Below, one piece after another: positions 38,992-47,263 of a DNA stretch of 64,000 bases. The first letter of the stretch is position 1, and each line of letters starts with the position of its first letter. The DNA is from Pseudonocardia benzenivorans CB1190 (lineage in GTDB: Bacteria; Actinomycetota; Actinomycetes; Mycobacteriales; Pseudonocardiaceae): assembly GCF_000196675.2 (NCBI RefSeq), contig NC_015312.1:6154501-6218500 (forward strand), given 5' to 3'. The notes below the pieces were generated by a model. The model did no database searches, was not told the origin of the DNA, and was given only the letters and a program-made list of their open reading frames with translations. The position numbers and the translations under genes were made by a program.

Positions 38992-40347
38992 GGATTCAAG
39001 GGTTCGTCGCAACACCCTGTCGAGCTGGGGTGATGAGTGTGATCGGTCCGCCGAGGGTGCCGCGGGAACGGGTCCGCCGGTTCTGGAGGGCCCGGTTGGC
39101 GGGGGCCACGATCGCGCAGGCCGCCGCGGAGGTGGGGGTGTCGGCCTCGGCCGGGCGGGGGTGGGTCGTCGAGTCTGGTGGGATGATCCCGGACCTGACC
39201 GAGCCCGGCGGGCGTTATCTGTCCCTGGCCGAACGTGAAGAGATCGCCGTGGGCTGGGCGGCCGGGCACAGCCGGGCCGAGATCGCCCGGCGGCTGGGCC
39301 GCCACCGCGCCACCATCGGCCGGGAACTGGCCCGTAACCGCACCGTGCGCTATCCACGCCGGCCCCCGCTGCCTGACGGGCGCCCGCACCGCCTGGGGCC
39401 AGACCCGGGCACGCACGGCGGCCGGGACCGGCCCCAGCACGAACGGCTGCGGTACCGGGCGGTGGTGGCCCAGGCCAAAGCCGAGGCCCGCGCCCGCCGC
39501 CGCACACCCGCCAAACTCCTCACCCACCCCGAGCTGGCCGCCCACGTACACACCAGGCTGGTCGAGCAGCAGTGGAGCCCGGAGCAGATCAGTCAGACTC
39601 TGCGCCGAGACTTCCCCGACCGGCCGGAGATGTGGGTGTCCCACGAAACCATCTACCAGGGCGTCTACCAGGCCCTCTACGTCCAAGGCCGCGGGCAGCT
39701 GCGCCGCGAGCTCGCGGGGTGTCTCCGGACCGGGCGGGCGTTGCGCCGCCCGAACCGGCTGCCCGACCAACGCCAACACCGCAACCAGACCCGGATCCGG
39801 GACAAGGTCATGATCTCCCAGCGGCCCGCGGAGGTCACCGACCGGGCCGTGCCCGGGCACTGGGAAGGCGATCTCATCCTCGGCACCGGCAACGAGACCG
39901 CGATCGGCACGCTGGTCGAGCGGACCACCCGGTTCGTGTTGCTGCTGCACCTGCCCGGGGGCCACGGCGCAGTCCAGGTCCGGGACGCGATGATCGCCGC
40001 GATGCGGGTGCTGCCCGCGATGGTGCGCCGGTCGTTGACCTGGGACCAGGGCATCGAGCTGGCCCGCCACGCCGAGATCACCATGGCGCCGGAGTTGCCG
40101 GTCTATTTCTGCGACCCACACAGCCCCTGGCAGCGGGGCAGCAACGAGAACACCAACGGGCTGTTGCGCCAGTACTTCCCGAAAAGCACCGATCTGTCCG
40201 TGCACACCCACGCCGATCTGGACCGGGTCGCGGACAAGCTCAACTCCCGCCCCCGCAAAACCCTGGACTGGGACACCCCCGGGGAAAGACTGACCCGACT
40301 ACTGTCGCGGCCAGTAACCACCGGTGTTGCGACCACCCCCTGAACCC
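38992..40347 (+). mobile_element. IS30-family insertion sequence
   Basis: About 1356 bp with imperfect 25-bp terminal inverted repeats: left 38992-39016 (opens GGATTCAAGGG) and right 40323-40347 (reverse complement opens GGGTTCAGGGG), 21 of 25 matching and sharing GTCGCAACACC at the inner end. One transposase gene fills it. A 3-bp GAG flanks both sides if the left end is placed at 38990, so the exact ends and target duplication are uncertain. Confidence 0.8.
39030..40343 (+). CDS. IS30-family transposase
   Basis: This is a 437-residue protein. The N-terminal HTH_38-type domain reads GRYLSLAEREEIAVGWAAG and SRAEIARRLGRHRATIGREL. The catalytic integrase-core (DDE) domain runs from VPGHWEGDLILGTGNETAIG (first D), through LTWDQGIELARH (second D), to SPWQRGSNENTNGLLRQYFP (E), the IS30 signature. 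ATG 39033 or GTG 39030 starts it. It appears intact. The protein terminates inside the right inverted repeat. Confidence 0.93.
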   Translation: MMSVIGPPRVPRERVRRFWRARLAGATIAQAAAEVGVSASAGRGWVVESGGMIPDLTEPGGRYLSLAEREEIAVGWAAGHSRAEIARRLGRHRATIGRELARNRTVRYPRRPPLPDGRPHRLGPDPGTHGGRDRPQHERLRYRAVVAQAKAEARARRRTPAKLLTHPELAAHVHTRLVEQQWSPEQISQTLRRDFPDRPEMWVSHETIYQGVYQALYVQGRGQLRRELAGCLRTGRALRRPNRLPDQRQHRNQTRIRDKVMISQRPAEVTDRAVPGHWEGDLILGTGNETAIGTLVERTTRFVLLLHLPGGHGAVQVRDAMIAAMRVLPAMVRRSLTWDQGIELARHAEITMAPELPVYFCDPHSPWQRGSNENTNGLLRQYFPKSTDLSVHTHADLDRVADKLNSRPRKTLDWDTPGERLTRLLSRPVTTGVATTP

Positions 40348-40388
40348 GAGCGACAACAGCAGCAGTGGGGTTGCGGCCCGCCCCACGC

Positions 40389-40440
40389 GCGCAACCTCAC
40401 CGTCGCGTCTCCGCGCGCGGAGAGCAGTGGGGTTGCGGCC
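40389..40440. repeat. GCGCAACC inverted repeat, copy C
   Basis: GCGCAACCTCACCGTCGC begins at 40389 and AGCAGTGGGGTTGCGGC ends near 40440, around a G/C-rich centre. It lies 14 bases after the right arm of copy B, so B and C are adjacent. The remaining 40441-40556 is non-coding G/C-rich sequence downstream of the - strand anti-sigma gene; nothing else is seen in it. Confidence 0.7.
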
Positions 40441-40556
40441 GCCCGGGTGGCGGCCGGCGGCGGGCCGGGCCCGGCGGGCACCGTCTGTCGGTGCGGGCCG
40501 GGTACCGGCGGGCCGCCGGCCTGGTCGGTCGCCCGGCCGCGGGTAGGCGTGCGGGC

Positions 40557-41294
40557 TCAGGCCGCCCGGCGGGCCGAGGGGCGCAGGTCGGGGTACCCCG
40601 GACCCGCGTCGACGGGCGCGACGGGCGCGTCGTCCGACACGAGCGGGGCGCGGTGTGCCGCGGGCCGGCCGGCGCGGTGGCGACGGTCGTCGCCCGGGCC
40701 GCGGCGCCCCAGCACGACGAGCACGACCAGCCCCGTCACCAGCACGGTGTGCCCGGCCAACCGGCCGAGGCCCACCCGGCCGGAGACGACGTCGATGCCC
40801 GAGGTCAGCAGGAGCACCGCGGTGAACGCCCCGAGCATCGCGACGAGGCTGCCCGCGGGGCGGGCGGCGCGCAGCGCGACGGCGAGGAACCCGACACCGA
40901 CGGCGAGGTTCCACGCGGCGCTCTCGTGGCCGAGGTGCGCCAGCCCGGCACCGCCGAGCAGCCCGCCGTGCTGCCCGGCCGCCGCCGCGTCGAGCAGACC
41001 GCTGACCCCCAGGGCCAGCTGGGCGATGCCGGCGGCCGCGAGGAGCGCCCGCAGCACGTCGAGCCGGGTGCGGGCGGGCACGACGGGCGGCAGGTCGAGC
41101 GCCGGCAGGTCACGCGGCCCGCTCAGGTCGACGAGCCGGGTCCGGGTCAGCCGCGTGACCCGGGCGGCCTGCTCGTGGAACGCGCGGCACCGCGCGCAGC
41201 CGGCGAGGTGCGCGTCGCTCGCGACGGCCTCGCCCGGCAGGTCCTCACCGTCGAGCCGCGCGGAGAACACCTCCCGGCAGGTCGCGCAGTCCAT
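40557..41294 (-). CDS. zinc-finger (zf-HC2) membrane protein, candidate anti-sigma factor
   Basis: From ATG 41294 the protein has 245 residues. The N-terminus MDCATCREVFSARLDGED followed by AHLAGCARCRAFHEQAARV is a zf-HC2 anti-sigma motif (H-x3-C-x2-C). After about residue 80 come roughly five transmembrane helices and a basic, His/Arg-rich tail. It is divergent from a SigC-like ECF sigma factor 325 bases away and probably binds and inhibits it at the membrane, releasing it on redox or envelope stress. That partnership is inferred. Confidence 0.75.
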   Translation of the reverse strand: MDCATCREVFSARLDGEDLPGEAVASDAHLAGCARCRAFHEQAARVTRLTRTRLVDLSGPRDLPALDLPPVVPARTRLDVLRALLAAAGIAQLALGVSGLLDAAAAGQHGGLLGGAGLAHLGHESAAWNLAVGVGFLAVALRAARPAGSLVAMLGAFTAVLLLTSGIDVVSGRVGLGRLAGHTVLVTGLVVLVVLGRRGPGDDRRHRAGRPAAHRAPLVSDDAPVAPVDAGPGYPDLRPSARRAA

Positions 41295-41305
41295 CCCGCG
41301 TGTGG

Positions 41306-41512
41306 TCAGCGTGCGGCCGGCGCGACGACCTCGTCGAGCACGCCGCGGCGGACGTCGGCGACGAGGTCGGCGAGCTGCTCGACGCTCATCTGGATCCGCT
41401 GGCCGAAGTCGTCGGTGATGACGATCCGCTTCTCCGGCACGGCGGCGTCGTCGACATGGAGCTCGGGGCATCCGCAGTTGCAGCTACCGCAGAACGTGGC
41501 GATGTGGCGCAT
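41306..41512 (-). CDS. small four-cysteine protein, unknown function
   Basis: This is a 68-residue protein starting at ATG 41512. MRHIATFCGSCNCGCPELHV packs four cysteines as C-x2-C-x-C-x-C, a likely metal site. KRIVITDDFGQRIQMSVEQL and a final acidic helix follow. The gene ends 11 bases before the anti-sigma start, so the two form an operon, and it is divergent from the sigma factor. I recall similar peptides in related actinobacteria as hypothetical proteins. A metal or redox sensor for the sigma system is a guess. Confidence 0.6.
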   Translation of the reverse strand: MRHIATFCGSCNCGCPELHVDDAAVPEKRIVITDDFGQRIQMSVEQLADLVADVRRGVLDEVVAPAAR

Positions 41513-41618
41513 GTAGGAGAGGTCGGCGCCGCGGCGCCCGGAGTTCCCGGTGTCACCCGGACGTGTGGCGGCGAGGCCGACCCGATCGTGGCGCGCGGGT
41601 GATCTCTACCGTCGCGCC

Positions 41619-42173
41619 ATGGCACCCCGCCCGACCGACGGCCACGTCACGGACCGCGCCCTCGCCGCCGCGAGGGGCGACCGGGCGGCACTCGACGAGT
41701 TCGTCCGGGCCACCCGTGACGACGTGCGCGGGTTCCTGGTGCACCTCGCGGGCGCGGACGAGGCCGACGACCTCCTGCAGGAGACCTACCTGCGCGCGGT
41801 CCGGTCGCTGCCGGGCTTCACCGGCGACGGGCCCGCCCGTGCCTGGTTGCTCGCGATCGCCCGGCGCGCGGCCGCCGACGCCGTGCGCGACGCGGTGCGC
41901 CGTCCGCGGACCGTCGCGGTCGACGACTGGGAGGCGGTGAACGCCCCGCGCGGCCGGGCGAGCGACGAGGCGGTGCTGGTCGGCGCGTTGGTCGACCGCC
42001 TGGAGCCCGACCGTCGCGACGCGTTCGTCCTCACCCAGCTGCTCGGCCTGGCCTATGCCGACGCGGCGCAGGTCTGCGGCTGCCCGGTGGGCACGATCCG
42101 CTCGCGGGTGGCGCGCGCCCGCGAGGACCTGGTGGCCGCGCTCGAACCGGGCCGCACGATCGCCTCGGGATGA
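41619..42173 (+). CDS. sigC: SigC-like ECF RNA polymerase sigma factor
   Basis: ATG 41619 gives 184 residues. Region 2 is RDDVRGFLVHLAGADEADDL with LLQETYLRAVRSLPGF and the W-L-L-A-I-A-R-R stretch. Region 4 reads AFVLTQLLGLAYADAAQVCG and CPVGTIRSRVARAREDLVAA, nearly the wording of mycobacterial SigC. There is no extra C-terminal domain. It is divergent from the Cys-rich peptide and zf-HC2 membrane protein, the usual layout for an ECF sigma and its regulator. Calling it SigC is by motif resemblance. Confidence 0.85.
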   Translation: MAPRPTDGHVTDRALAAARGDRAALDEFVRATRDDVRGFLVHLAGADEADDLLQETYLRAVRSLPGFTGDGPARAWLLAIARRAAADAVRDAVRRPRTVAVDDWEAVNAPRGRASDEAVLVGALVDRLEPDRRDAFVLTQLLGLAYADAAQVCGCPVGTIRSRVARAREDLVAALEPGRTIASG

Positions 42174-42217
42174 CCTGCCGGTCCTCCTGCGTCGCGCCGA
42201 CGAGACGGCGCCTCGGC

Positions 42218-43669
42218 TCACCAGCGCGGTCGGGACCGCACCACCCAGCCGGTCAGCAGCCCGCGCGGGACGACACCGTTCTCGTCGACGATTCCCGGTG
42301 GTCCCTTCGCTGTGCACGTGCCGCCGGTGGCGATCGTCAGGCGGGCGAGGAACGAGGCGAGGCGGGGTGCGTTGAGTGTGGCCGGCCCGGTGTTGTGTCT
42401 GCGCCCATCCCAGGTGTGCCACGAGTGAGCATCGCAGTGCAGGTCGAGCCGATGCCCCACGGCACCGTCCCGGTACTGCACACGGACCTGCGCGCCGTCC
42501 ACGAGCACGTCGACGGCGCCTCCCGCCGACTCCAGCTCCACGTCGAGATCGAGGCGCAGCTGGGCCGCCCGCGGGCACCGGCGCAGGAGCGCGAGCACCG
42601 TCCGCTCGTCGATCGGAGTGCCCCGCGGGTGCCGGTGCAGCAGCCGGTCCGGCTCCGCTCCGCTCCCCGGCCCACGGCAGTCGAAAGCGGCGGGGACGGC
42701 GAACCCGGTCAGCGCCGTGAGCATCCGCGTGGCGGCGATCGCCAGTGCCTGCTGCGGTGACAGGGCGGGGTCGGGCCGGCTCGCCACCGTCCAGGAGGCC
42801 CAGCAGCGCTGCACCCGCCAGGTGGCCTCCGGTGGGGCCACGGTGATCGTGCTGCGCGGCCCGCCCGCAGCTGGGGCGTGCCTGCGGTAGGTGTCGCGAC
42901 CGAGCGGCCACTGCTCCGGCTGTGCGGGATGGGCCAACCAGGCGGGGACCGGCCCGTCCCAGGGGGTCGGGCGCTCCATCGCGGAGATCCGCCCGTCGAG
43001 GTCCCTGCCCGAGGGCCGCGGCACCGGATCGCACGGGTTGCCCGTCAGGTCGAGCACCGACAGCCCCGCCAGGACCGGCGACTCGGCGAGCGCGTCCACC
43101 CCGGGCCGGCCGATCCGGTTGTGTGCCAACGACAGCCAGCGCAGCGACCGCAGTTGCTCGGCCCGGGCGAGATCAGCAGCGGCCTCGTCGTCGAGCCCGA
43201 GCCCGGCGAGCGACAGCGACACCATGCGGCCGACGTGAGGTGAGCGCAGCAGCTCGGCCAACCGGGTGTGCGGGGCGGTGAGATCGAGGTGCTGCACCGG
43301 CGCCGTGCGGAGCAGCCGGTCGGCGACCTCGAGGAACCGGTCGACGGGCAGTCTCACCTCACCGACGAAGCCGCGGTGGAAGTCGTAGCCGTCGACCAGC
43401 TCGACGACCGGGCCCGCGGCGCGGTGGCCGATCCGGTCCAGCAGTGCCCGCCTACGGCGCATCAGCACCGGATCCCGCTGTCCGGTCGCTTCGTCCTGCG
43501 CGGCGAGCGCCAACTCGATCCGGACCAGCTCGGCGCGCGGGTCGCCGCGGCGCCGCCAGAGGAGGGCGAGGCCGATCCGCGGCGCGGGATCGTCCGGATC
43601 GGCCAGCACGGTTTCCCACAGCGCCCGCTCGTCGTCGTCGGCCCGTGCCCCGTGTTCGCCGCCACCCAC
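42218..43669 (-). CDS. TIGR02996/leucine-rich-repeat protein
   Basis: A GTG at 43669 gives 483 residues; the open frame continues upstream to 43819 across the next gene's end, so the exact start is uncertain. Residues about 13-55 (ERALWETVLADPDDPAPRIG, LLWRRRGDPRAELVRIELAL) match the TIGR02996 repeat-companion domain. It is followed by about four leucine-rich repeats (LVSLSLAGLGLDDEAAADLA-type units). The C-terminal 200 residues have no recognised domain. Such proteins are much commoner in Planctomycetes and Myxococcota. It reads convergently with the sigma gene. Confidence 0.7.
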   Translation of the reverse strand: MGGGEHGARADDDERALWETVLADPDDPAPRIGLALLWRRRGDPRAELVRIELALAAQDEATGQRDPVLMRRRRALLDRIGHRAAGPVVELVDGYDFHRGFVGEVRLPVDRFLEVADRLLRTAPVQHLDLTAPHTRLAELLRSPHVGRMVSLSLAGLGLDDEAAADLARAEQLRSLRWLSLAHNRIGRPGVDALAESPVLAGLSVLDLTGNPCDPVPRPSGRDLDGRISAMERPTPWDGPVPAWLAHPAQPEQWPLGRDTYRRHAPAAGGPRSTITVAPPEATWRVQRCWASWTVASRPDPALSPQQALAIAATRMLTALTGFAVPAAFDCRGPGSGAEPDRLLHRHPRGTPIDERTVLALLRRCPRAAQLRLDLDVELESAGGAVDVLVDGAQVRVQYRDGAVGHRLDLHCDAHSWHTWDGRRHNTGPATLNAPRLASFLARLTIATGGTCTAKGPPGIVDENGVVPRGLLTGWVVRSRPRW

Positions 43670-43731
43670 CCCGACCGCCGCGCCCTTCCCGCTCGATGCC
43701 CGTCTCCGGCCCTCCGCGACAGGGCTCCCCG

Positions 43732-44679
43732 TCAGAACGTCGGGTACGACCGCGGCGTCACCGTCATCTCGAAGGCCAGCTCCGCGCTGCAGTCGCCCGA
43801 GGTCGCCTCCTCGGTCCACGCGACCCGGCCCGTGCGTGCGGGCAGCAGCGGACCCCTGTCCTTCGGATCGGCACCGGGATCGAAGACCGGGTCACGGTCG
43901 TTCCACGCCGCAGTGGGCGCGCGCAGCCCGTCGGCGGCGCTCACCTCGGTCAGCGTGTGGGCGAACTCCGGGATCCGGCCGGCCCGCTCGTTGTCACCCA
44001 GGGCTGCCAACCCCGACCTGCCGTGCGCGTCGCGCCAGTAGACGTCCGGGTCCGGCGCGCTCCACGGCGGGACCCCGGGATCGCAGTCCTCGGAGGTGCC
44101 GAAGGTGAGATCGCCGATCCGGACGTCGGCAACGGGGTTCACCCGGTGCCCCCACACCTTCAGGTAGCTCGCTCCGGTCGCGGTGTCCTGCAGCCGGACC
44201 GTCACCGTCTCCAGGCGGCTCGCGAAGTCGGCGTGCGGTACGGCCGCGCGCAGGACCAGGCCGCTGCTCTCCGAGTAGAGCGCCTCCTGCCACGGGGACG
44301 CGGTGGTGAACCGGACCGCCACCCGCACGGGGCTGCCGGCCCCGAGCCCGGGCCGGGCCGACAGCTTGAGGTTGACGCTCTTCGACTCGAGCCGCAGCCC
44401 GCTGACGACCCGGTGGATCGCCGGGGTGGGAGCGTCGTGGAACGGGTCCGGCGGTGCGTTGGTGGTGGGTCGGGGGGCCGTCGGCGCATCTGCGGGGACG
44501 CGGGACGCCGGCCCCGGGGGCGGCGGGGCCGGATCGGTGCCGGGTTCGGAGCCGGTTGCCGCGGCGGCGCGGGCGCCCGCGCCGGACGGTGCGGCCCCGG
44601 CAGGTCCGGCGGTGGTCGTCACGAACAGAACGGTGACTGCGGCGGCCACCAGGGCCGCGCGACGGGTGGGTCCAGACAT
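43732..44679 (-). CDS. secreted protein of unknown function
   Basis: ATG 44679 gives 315 residues with a clear signal peptide (RRAALVAAAVTVLFVTTTAG, cleavage near AGAAP), a Pro/Ala/Thr-rich spacer to about residue 85, then a beta-rich domain of about 230 residues (VSGLRLESKSVNLKLSARPG, VRVAVRFTTASPWQEALYSE, VTVRLQDTATGASYLKVWGH) and two cysteines (SEDCDPG, SGDCSAEL) that could form a disulfide. No catalytic motif seen. It is 62 bases upstream of the LRR gene and 136 bases downstream of the DsrE-like gene on the same strand. Confidence 0.6.
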   Translation of the reverse strand: MSGPTRRAALVAAAVTVLFVTTTAGPAGAAPSGAGARAAAATGSEPGTDPAPPPPGPASRVPADAPTAPRPTTNAPPDPFHDAPTPAIHRVVSGLRLESKSVNLKLSARPGLGAGSPVRVAVRFTTASPWQEALYSESSGLVLRAAVPHADFASRLETVTVRLQDTATGASYLKVWGHRVNPVADVRIGDLTFGTSEDCDPGVPPWSAPDPDVYWRDAHGRSGLAALGDNERAGRIPEFAHTLTEVSAADGLRAPTAAWNDRDPVFDPGADPKDRGPLLPARTGRVAWTEEATSGDCSAELAFEMTVTPRSYPTF

Positions 44680-44815
44680 CCTCGATCGTCCTCGGGATCG
44701 GTCGGTCGCGGTCGCGACCGGTGGTCGGAAGACTGGTCCTGACGGTGTCCGGACCAGTGGGTCGGCGGGCGCGAGGACCACGCCCCGCACGGGGCGCGGC
44801 GATGCGCTCGTCGCA

Positions 44816-45196
44816 TCAGAAGCTGAACGTCGTGGCGCCGTCGCCGATCCACTCCCACAACGGAACGGTGCCGCCGAGCTCCGCTCCGGGGATCAGGTCG
44901 GTGTCGAGCCTCTTCGCATCCACACAGATCGGACACACGAGGAATCGGCCGCCGGCCGTGGCGTAGCGCTCGAACAACTCGGTCAACGGCGGGCAGCCCG
45001 CGCAGGCCGTCGCGGTCGCGACGCCTGGCACCGCGAGCCGGGCAGCCTCCTTGCTCAGGAACGTCATCGTCGGGCGGCCGGACTCGGCCGCGGCGACCGC
45101 GGTCAGCATCGCCACGGTGACCCGCTCGGGATCCTCCAGCCCGGTCGTCAGGTTGACCACGGCGCGACCACTGGTCGCTGTGCTGCCGGTCGTCAT
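44816..45196 (-). CDS. DsrE-family protein
   Basis: This is a 126-residue protein. VVNLTTGLEDPERVTVAMLT, then TMTFLSKEAARLAVPGVAT, ATACAGCPPLTELFERYATA, GRFLVCPICVDAKRL and VPLWEWIGDGATTFSF are the DsrE fold pattern, with two Cys pairs (CAGC, CPIC) suited to persulfide or redox chemistry. Its ATG overlaps the FAD-oxygenase fusion's stop by four bases, so the two are co-translated. A sulfur-relay or thiol-redox role next to a mycothiol-type domain is plausible but inferred. Confidence 0.8.
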   Translation of the reverse strand: MTTGSTATSGRAVVNLTTGLEDPERVTVAMLTAVAAAESGRPTMTFLSKEAARLAVPGVATATACAGCPPLTELFERYATAGGRFLVCPICVDAKRLDTDLIPGAELGGTVPLWEWIGDGATTFSF

Positions 45197-47178
45197 CGAT
45201 CCTCTCCTCGGTTCGGGCGGCCCGCTCCGGTCTGGACCGTGGCGGCGCCGGCGAGATCGCCGGTGGTCGTGCGGCCTGCCGCGCCCGCGGGCTCGGCGAG
45301 CGGATAGGGAGCGATGAGCTCCAGGTAGGGCTCCGGATCACCGCACCACGAGCGGTTCCGGAGATCCGTCCGTGCCCGCCGACCTGTGACGATCCGGAAC
45401 AGTTCGTGCCGGGAGGCGCGCAGCACCGCACCCGGCTCCCCCGCGCCGCCCACCTGCCAGCGCCGGTTCCCGTCGGTGAGCAGCAGCGGGGCGCGGCCGG
45501 TCTGCTCCAGTCTCAGCCCGAGCCAGTCCCGGTAGACGCGGAACCCGAACCGGGTCAGGGGTGAGTCCGGCTCCACCTCTACACCGAGTGCCTCCCGCAG
45601 GTCGTCGAGGTGCACGGCGAGGTCCGCCACGGGTGCGCTGTGCAGCCACTCCGGCGCCCCGGCCGCGTGGCCGGTGCCCCGGCGCAGGTCCGCGACCAGC
45701 TCCGCGCCCTGCCGCTCGATCTCCGCGACGAGGTCGGTGACGCCGACATCCGCGCGCGAGGCGACCTGCTCGGCGGTCCAGGACTCCCGGCGGGCGGCGA
45801 CTGTCTCGTCGGCCCACGCACGGACGGCGTCGGTGAAGTACGCACCCCGCACGACGTCCGTCGCCACCCCCGCGAGATGGGCCAGCAGGTCCCGGGCGGT
45901 CCATCTCGGGCACGCGGGGACGACTGTCGTCCGCAGGTCGCCGGCCGGGTTCGTCACGAGGGCGGCCAGCGTCCGCACGCCGTCCTCGTACGCGCGGGCG
46001 GCCTCCCACCGGACCAGGCGCGAGCGGTGCAGCACGGCAGTGGGCCGACGACGCTTGGTGAGCACGTCGAGGAACTCCGCCCCGGCGCCGGGGTCGGCGG
46101 CGAGACCAGCGAACACCGCCGCGGCCCGCGCGTTGCCGAAGCGCGCCATCTCGAACGACCAGGCGTCGTGACCGGCGGACCGGGCGTCCCGCCACGCCTG
46201 GAAGCCGTCCAGCTCACATCCGGCCGCCAGCGCGCGACCGACGTGCCGGGCCTGTGCGAGGGCGTCCCCGATGCCCTGCGCCGTCGCCGGATGGGTCACC
46301 GCCCCCGCGTCCCCGACCAGCGCCCAGCCCGGGCCCGCGGCTCGGCGCCGGAAGCCCCGCATCATCGTCTCGGGGACCGCGACGACGGGCGAGATCTGTT
46401 CGGCTCCTTCGAGCAGCCGCTGGTTGAGCACCGCGGGGAACTGCCTGAGACCCTCCAGGTACCGGGCGCGGCGCACGGCGGCGCTGCCTCGGGTCAGCCC
46501 GGGGGGTCCGGCCAGCGACAGCAGATGGATCCCGTCCTCGCACGGTGCGGACATCAGCGCCGCATGCTCGTGGGTGTCGATCCGACACCAGCCGTGTCCC
46601 GGCAGCCCGCGCCAGTAGCCGAGCAGGAAGGCCATCTCGCCGCGGCGGCGTTGCTGCGCGGCCAGCCGCAGGCTACGCGCGACGAGCGATGTCCGGCCGT
46701 CCGCGCCGACCACCCGGCCGGCCGCGAGCCGGGCGCCATCGGCCAGCACCACCCCGCGCACCGGATCCTCGTCGGTACCGGCACCGATCAGGCCCACGGC
46801 CGCGCAGTCGGAACGGACCTCGGCGCCGGCGGCGATCGCGCCGTCGAGGAGGGCGGCATCGAGGACGTTCCGGCGGACGCAGGTCGCGAGATCGAAGCCG
46901 CCGACCGGGGTGAAGGCGCCCCCGACCTCGTGCCCGTGCACCCGCCAGCCGAACTGCAGCCAGGGCAGCTCGTGAGCCCCGGCGAGCCGGTCCAGCGCGC
47001 CGAGCTCGTCGAGCAGCGCCACCGCGTCGGGGAACAGCAGGTGGGTCGACACCGTGTCCGACGGCAAGGGATCGCGGTCGAGCAGCAGTACGCGCGCACC
47101 TGCGTCGGCCAGCACCGTCGCGAGGGCGGACCCGGCACAGCGGGCACCGACCACGATGACGTCATAGGCCCGGTCCAT
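45193..47178 (-). CDS. fusion of FAD-dependent oxygenase and mycothiol-type maleylpyruvate isomerase domain
   Basis: This is a 661-residue protein. Residues 1-390 are a FAD monooxygenase/geranylgeranyl-reductase-like domain: VIVVGARCAGSALATVLADA binds ADP, and WALVGDAGAVTHPATAQGIG is the flavin motif (GDAG 289-292). From about residue 395 a DinB-like MDMPI domain follows (WTARDLLAHLAG at 426-437, then VAHLDD-type HLDDLREALGVEVEPDSPL), the fold of mycothiol-dependent maleylpyruvate isomerase. The last 30 residues are Gly/Ala/Thr-rich. The fusion suggests oxygenation followed by thiol-dependent isomerisation in one chain. It heads an operon with dsrE-like 44816. Confidence 0.85.
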   Translation of the reverse strand: MDRAYDVIVVGARCAGSALATVLADAGARVLLLDRDPLPSDTVSTHLLFPDAVALLDELGALDRLAGAHELPWLQFGWRVHGHEVGGAFTPVGGFDLATCVRRNVLDAALLDGAIAAGAEVRSDCAAVGLIGAGTDEDPVRGVVLADGARLAAGRVVGADGRTSLVARSLRLAAQQRRRGEMAFLLGYWRGLPGHGWCRIDTHEHAALMSAPCEDGIHLLSLAGPPGLTRGSAAVRRARYLEGLRQFPAVLNQRLLEGAEQISPVVAVPETMMRGFRRRAAGPGWALVGDAGAVTHPATAQGIGDALAQARHVGRALAAGCELDGFQAWRDARSAGHDAWSFEMARFGNARAAAVFAGLAADPGAGAEFLDVLTKRRRPTAVLHRSRLVRWEAARAYEDGVRTLAALVTNPAGDLRTTVVPACPRWTARDLLAHLAGVATDVVRGAYFTDAVRAWADETVAARRESWTAEQVASRADVGVTDLVAEIERQGAELVADLRRGTGHAAGAPEWLHSAPVADLAVHLDDLREALGVEVEPDSPLTRFGFRVYRDWLGLRLEQTGRAPLLLTDGNRRWQVGGAGEPGAVLRASRHELFRIVTGRRARTDLRNRSWCGDPEPYLELIAPYPLAEPAGAAGRTTTGDLAGAATVQTGAGRPNRGEDR

Positions 47179-47263
47179 CTCGCTCCCGTCGCTGTGGGGT
47201 CCTCGGTACCGATCACGATGGCCGTCCGGTGTTGAGATCGCGTTGAGGTCCGGGACGGGCGGC

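Larger units (their letters stand above)
38961..40375. repeat. GCGCAACC inverted repeat, copy B, split by the IS30 element
   Basis: The left arm (GGCGCAACCTCACCGTCCTC, from 38961) stops at about 38989 and the right arm (CAGCAGTGGGGTTGCGG, about 40360-40375) resumes after 40347. Removing the IS rejoins them into a copy of normal size (about 55 bp) like copies A, C and D. So the element inserted into the loop of a pre-existing repeat. Confidence 0.65.
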
